From the NCBI GenBank assembly GCA_018340805.1, contig JACMZG010001913.1:8574115-8638114 (forward strand): a stretch of 64,000 nt of DNA, in the 5' to 3' direction. The translations under genes and the position numbers were made by a program. How positions within the stretch are numbered: position 1 is the first letter of the stretch; every line of letters begins with the position of its first letter. The notes below the pieces were generated by a model. The model ran no database searches, was not told where the DNA came from, and saw only the letters and a list, made by a program, of their open reading frames with translations. The stretch comes from Microvelia longipes (lineage: Eukaryota > Arthropoda > Insecta > Hemiptera > Veliidae). Below, piece by piece: positions 59,615 to 64,000 of this stretch.

Positions 59615-61040
59615 TTAATTAATTTACTTGTTGTTTATTTATTTATTTTTATTAATTTGCTTTTTTGTTTGTTTTAATCAATTTACTTGTTGTTTATTTA
59701 TTTATTTATTAATTTGCTTTTTTGTTTGTTTTAATTAATTTACTTGTTGTTTATTATTTGCTTTTATTAATTTGCCTTTTTGTTTGTTTTAATTAATTTA
59801 TTTGTTGTTTATTTATTTGCTTTTATTAATTTGCCTTTTGTTTTTTTAATCAATTTATTGTTGTTTATTTATTTTGCTTTTATTAATTTGCATTTTTGTT
59901 TGTTATAATCAATTTACTTGTTGTTTATTTTATTTATTTTTATTAATTTGCTTTTTGTTTGTTTTAATTAATTTACTTGTTGTTTATTTATTTGCTTTTT
60001 TAATTTGCCTTTTTGTTTGTTTAATCAATTTAATTGTTGTTTATTTATTTATTTTATTAATTTGCTTTTTTTGCTGTTTTAATTAATTTACTTGTTGTTA
60101 TTATTTGCTTTTATTAATTTGCATTTTTGTTTGTTTTAATCAATTTACTTGTTGTTTATTTATTTATTTTTATTAATTTGCTTTTTTGTTTGTTTAATCA
60201 ATTTACTTGTTGTTTATTTATTTATTTTTATTAATTTGCTTTTTTGTTTGTTTTAATTAATTTACTTGTTGTTTATTTTTGCTTTTATTAATTGCTTTTT
60301 GTTTGTTTTAATTAATTTATTTGTTGTTTATTTATTTGCTTTTATTAATTTGCCTTTTGTTTGTTTTAATCAATTTATTTGTTGTTTATTTATTTGCTTT
60401 TATTAATTTGCATTTTTGTTTGTTTTAATCAATTTACTTGTTGTTTATTTATTTATTTTTATTAATTTGCTTTTTTGTTTGTTTTAATTAATTGTTGTTT
60501 ATTTATTTGCTTTTATAATTTGCCTTTTTGTTTGTTTAATCAATTTAATTGTTGTTTATTTATTTATTTTTATTAATTTTGCTTTGCTTGTTTTAATTAA
60601 TTTTGTTGTTTATTATTTGCTTTATTAATTTGCATTTTGTTTGTTTTAATCAATTTACGTGTGTTTATTTATTTATTTTTATTAATTTGCTTTTTTGTTG
60701 TTTTAATTAATTTATTTGTTGTTTATTTTATTTGGTTTTATTAATTTGCCTTTTTGTTTGTTTTAATCAATTTAATTGTTGTTTATTTATTTATTTTATT
60801 AATTTGCTTTTTTGCTTGTTTAATTAATTTATTTGTTGTTTATTTATTTGGTTTTATTAATTTGCCTTTTTGTTTGTTTTAATCAATTTAATTGTTGTTT
60901 ATATATTTCCTTTTATTAATTTGCTTTTTTTTGTTTGTTTTAATCAATTTACTTGTTTATTTATTTCCTTTTTTGTGTGATTTAATCAATTTACTTGTTT
61001 ATTTATTTCCTTTAATTAATTTACCTTTATGTTTGTTTTT
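59615..61040 (+). repeat. T-rich minisatellite, ~59-bp unit (about 24 copies)
   Basis: The unit is ttgtttatttatttattttt + attaatttgcttttttgttt + gttttaatcaatttacttg. Copies alternate between 'gccttt' and 'gctttttt', and between 'aatca' and 'aatta', suggesting a higher-order arrangement. Small indels are frequent. Open frames of 69-70 codons are by-products. Confidence 0.9.
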
Positions 61041-61570
61041 ATTAATTTGTATTAACTTTTTTTTTATTCATTTCTCTATTTATTTATATGTTTGTCTTTA
61101 ATAATTTGGTTATTTATTTTTATTGCGAGTTTTCATTAGAAGCAATTTTACTATGCTATTCGTTTTATTTATCTTATGTAATTATTTCTTATTAATTTCC
61201 CCATTTATTTATCATAGTTCTGTATTAAGTTGCTAATTCATTATTTTTAAGCGTAGATTAATAAAAATTACTCTTATGAGATTAAGTTATTTAAAACAAT
61301 TGTCATTTATATTTTATATATCATTTTATTATTATATATATCATTCAGTTTTTTATTTATTTTTATTCATTTATGTCTTTGCTTTAATTAAATTTGTATA
61401 ATTCTGTTTGTAATAATTTTATTTTTCCTATTTATCTGATTGCTGTTATTAATTTTTTGTTTCTCTGTTTGTTACAGGTAAGATAATAATAATTTTTGGA
61501 TTATGAAGGTAAAAAAATTGAGTTTTAACGTGATATATAATTGCTTGGAAAACCTCTCTATCATGAAGGT
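61041..61570. other. AT-rich, decaying satellite edge
   Basis: tttatttattt-like words fade gradually from 61,040 to 61,250. No other feature. Confidence 0.4.
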
Positions 61571-61842
61571 TTAAGGAATATTAATAATAATAATTATAAT
61601 AATGCCCGTTAAGACCCTTTCGGCCCATCAGGAATAACCCCTGCGGAAACCACCTCATATTGTAGTGGCAACCGTTACGCTCAAAGTGTAATCTAAAGTT
61701 GAAAACAATTATTTGAACAATGATCTTATATAAACTGAGAGCTTAACCTGGGATGTGAACACCAGACCTCTGTGGTATCAAAAGTCAGTGTAACTACTGT
61801 CGCTTTAACGACTTCGGCCACTGAGGCGGCTTAAGGAATATT
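61571..61842 (-). mobile_element. tRNA-type SINE, second subfamily, with 12-bp target duplication
   Basis: The body is 61,583-61,830 and ttaaggaatatt flanks it (61,571-61,582 and 61,831-61,842). On the minus strand it begins gccgcctcagtggccgaagt, has a B-box-like ggtgttcacatcccagg, and ends with a changed form of the hairpin tail (cctgatgggccgaaagggtc) and a (tta)n tail. The middle differs from the 22-kb SINE, so the two subfamilies share head style and tail. Confidence 0.8.
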
Positions 61843-61970
61843 TGGTTAAAAGGTATATATGCGCTTCTATATCACATTTTATACGAACGTTATACATTTA
61901 AATTCAAATATGGTTCATTAGAATGTTTTCTTTTCACGTAAAATAATTTTACGTGATTTTTAATTATTTA

Positions 61971-62566
61971 TGCCATAAGGCTGAGAAGTGTGTCTTTATG
62001 TCACGGCAATTAGATTTACCGACGAGCGAAGCGAGTCGGGAAAAATTGCCAAGACAGAAAGACATTCTCAGCCGGATGGCATACACTATTTTTTTTGAGG
62101 TAGTACTCATTAAATAAAGCACTCATTAAATTGCGTTATATACTTAATTGAAAAAAAAAACAAACGTCCAATTAACTCCATATTATCGTCGTCATTAAAT
62201 TCATCCATAGCTTCACACTTTTACTCAAAAATGTAAAAGCTTTACAAATAAACACACAAAAATTGTCAATTAGAACACCTTTTAAAAACGAAAAAAAAAT
62301 TAGTCTAGGAACAAAAACAGAAACAAAATGAACGTTTTTAAAGAAAACTCATGAAGGTTTAACACAGATTGTTTTTTGAACACGCTACATTACAGTAATG
62401 GCGGCAATATATGAATTACTTTTACGTCCTAGGAGTTTTTTTTACATTCATTATTGTCCTCGGAGGTGAAAAGTACTAAATAACCTCCTATAACAATAAT
62501 GATTGGCTTCTCATCCTAAAAACGGTCCAATAAAGTGCTCAATTACGTACTACCTAAAAAAAAACT
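61971..62566 (+). mobile_element. Family D element, copy D3
   Basis: It has the palindromic head (ttatttatgccataaggct ... ccgacgagcgaagcgagtcg ... gccggatggcata), then 'ttttttttgaggtagtactc', the body, and 'gtactacctaaaaaa' at the end. It contains the 69 bp missing in D1 and lacks the 135 bp found in D2. Confidence 0.8.
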
Positions 62567-62604
62567 TATTTATTTTAATTGACGGATAGTCAATTCAAAG
62601 GTTA

Positions 62605-62690
62605 TTGGCTTGTCCGAAGTAGGGAGGACAAGCGTAGCGAACCCGATGTGATGAGGGAAACTACCGAGGTACCCCGTACCCGTTTTTCCT
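62605..62690 (+). mobile_element. Family G 3' end fragment (G10)
   Basis: It holds 'cttgtccgaagtagggagga', 'gatgtgatgagggaaactac' and 'cgaggtaccccgtacccg'. Confidence 0.65.
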
Positions 62691-62722
62691 AATTCGTGTA
62701 CGGGTTTTTTTCTAATTTTATC

Positions 62723-62950
62723 ACTTTTCCTAATTTATACCGTAGGTATATAGGAAAAGTATTGTGTTTGCAAAAAAAAATCCAAAACTGGTATGAAACC
62801 GGAATCATCAGGTTACATGTGTTTTAAAAGCCTCCTGACTGGTTTTCGCAAAGTTGTCTGTCTGTATGTGTGTCTGTTATCATCGTAGCTCCCTAGTGTA
62901 TTTATGCTGAAGAATTGAAACTTTGTAGAAAAATCAATCTACCGCTTTAG
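62723..62950 (+). mobile_element. Family G 5' end fragment (G11)
   Basis: It starts 'acttttcctaatttataccg', continues 'ggaaaagtattgtgtttgca', the GT-rich part and 'gaattgaaactttgtagaaa', and stops at 62,950. G10 and G11 lie head to tail 30 bp apart. Confidence 0.7.
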
Positions 62951-63019
62951 ATGTGTTGTAACTTTGTTTGTTGTTTTAACTTGGTTGGGATGTTATGTTT
63001 GCCTCTATTTGTCTATTCG

Positions 63020-63130
63020 TGAATGTGTGTGGGTCAGTAGGTTTCTGTTCATGACGGGACGTCGTATCGGGGTGACGTCGAAACGTTCTGTTCATTTCGT
63101 ACAGAGGTGGGATAGAAGCTATAAATCGTG
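63020..63130 (+). repeat. Hammerhead-like tail fragment (degenerate)
   Basis: 'gtgacgtcgaaacgttctgt' contains the GAAA-cg-TT block with 'gacgtc' upstream as half of a possible helix II, but no CUGANGA is present. Confidence 0.25.
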
Positions 63131-63498
63131 AGGATGGACATTTCAATTCAACTGTCGTCTACAGTCTGTGCCTACTTTATGAAATTCAAAATGAATCTAA
63201 AACTTTCCTTTCGTGTGTTATTATTTACGGATATTTGTCACTCTTATGGGTATATCTTGATAGATAGAGGACCGGTTAGCCCATGTGCCAGATGCCCTGA
63301 CAGTAAGAGTTCGATACCGATTAGGGTCTCTTTAATATTTTACGGAGAGGTGTTGCTCATAGTAAAATTAGTTATTATGAACGTAGTGTGGTTACGAAAT
63401 TATTTTTAGATTTAAACGTTGTATATTTAGGTATAAGTAAATATGTATAATGAAAGCTATAGATGAAATAATGTATATGTATTGTAAGTATGTGCTTA

Positions 63499-63511
63499 TA
63501 TATATATATAT

Positions 63512-63545
<34 letters not shown>

Positions 63546-63556
63546 ATATATATATG
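63499..63556. repeat. (TA)n microsatellite with TATG flank
   Basis: TA tract followed by tatgtatata variants. Similar gtataagtata words persist to 63,715. Confidence 0.9.
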
Positions 63557-63913
63557 TATGTATATGTATATGTATACTTATGTGCTTATTATACATAAAT
63601 AAGTAAGTATGTATTATAAAAGTAAAGGTTTATATGTATAAGTATAAATGTATAATTATAGGTACATGTTAATATGTATAGATTTATTTGTATAAAAGTA
63701 TAGGTATATATGTGATGGATATGTAATAGATTGAGACAACTGACAATAATGGCTTATATAGTAATCGAATTCAGGTGCGTGAATACGACTATTTGATGTA
63801 AAAAGGTGTTCTATTTTTTGCTATTCCAAAACTTTTCTTTGTTTATTCAGATTGGAACAAAATTTAAGGTTATCATTATTCGTACTTTGTCGAAAATTAA
63901 TGTCAAAGAGCGT

Positions 63914-64000
63914 ATCTTGGGGTGCGAACATTAAGACTTCCGTGGAGTCAAAGGTCAGTATAAATACTAACGCTTTAACGACCTCGGCCACGAAGGCGGC
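63914..64000 (-). mobile_element. tRNA-type SINE, second subfamily, cut by the window end
   Basis: On the minus strand it starts gccgccttcgtggccgaggt at the last base and includes 'gacctttgactccacggaag' and 'tcttaatgttcgcacccc'. Its true 5' edge may lie beyond the window. Confidence 0.65.

Overview
This 64 kb window looks like repeat-dominated, AT-rich nuclear DNA from a eukaryote, most likely an invertebrate animal. Long (TA)n tracts, many nested transposon relics, tRNA-type SINEs, LINE 3' tails and large satellite arrays all point that way. I cannot name the species. I found no convincing host protein gene, tRNA gene or rRNA gene. The only recognisable protein remnant is the last ~44 residues of a LINE reverse transcriptase at 26,190-26,321. 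All other long reading frames are translated satellites, (TA)n tracts or transposon palindromes.

Layout. 0-15 kb: relics of several families. These include G1 (a 5S-rRNA-containing repeat split by a hammerhead-bearing insertion), an adjacent pair of large inverted-repeat elements between (TA)n tracts (3.6-7.1 kb), two minisatellites (7.7-8.8 and 9.1-9.7 kb), a LINE tail with target duplication (10.6 kb) and a nested inverted repeat (11.4-12.3 kb). 15-31 kb: a minisatellite made from the end of hAT-like MITE family M, a 580-bp tandem duplication, family D copies, family T with an M inserted, a GTAGT-type array, a SINE with target duplication, a 1-kb G copy, the LINE 3' end and a 32-bp minisatellite. 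31-45 kb: nested M copies, LINE tails, then an ~8 kb satellite of a 40-bp unit (36.0-44.8 kb) interrupted by an inverted pair of hammerhead motifs. 45-64 kb: further minisatellites (48, 27, ~40, 25, 26 and ~59 bp units), a nested M/N composite with 8-bp and 3-bp target duplications, two more SINEs with target duplications, and further G and D copies.

How the parts relate. Three themes recur. (1) Hammerhead-ribozyme cores with a tiny self-complementary helix III (GCGC, CCGG or CG) occur at six or seven loci, in the arrangement known for Penelope-like retroelements and retrozymes. (2) A 5S-rRNA-like internal promoter segment lies inside the 1-kb repeat family G. (3) The GCGAAGC mini-hairpin core recurs in at least three otherwise unrelated families. 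Several satellites here seem to have been built by tandem amplification of transposon ends or internal segments. Family letters (G, M, D, F, P, N, T, Q) are local labels used only in this report.
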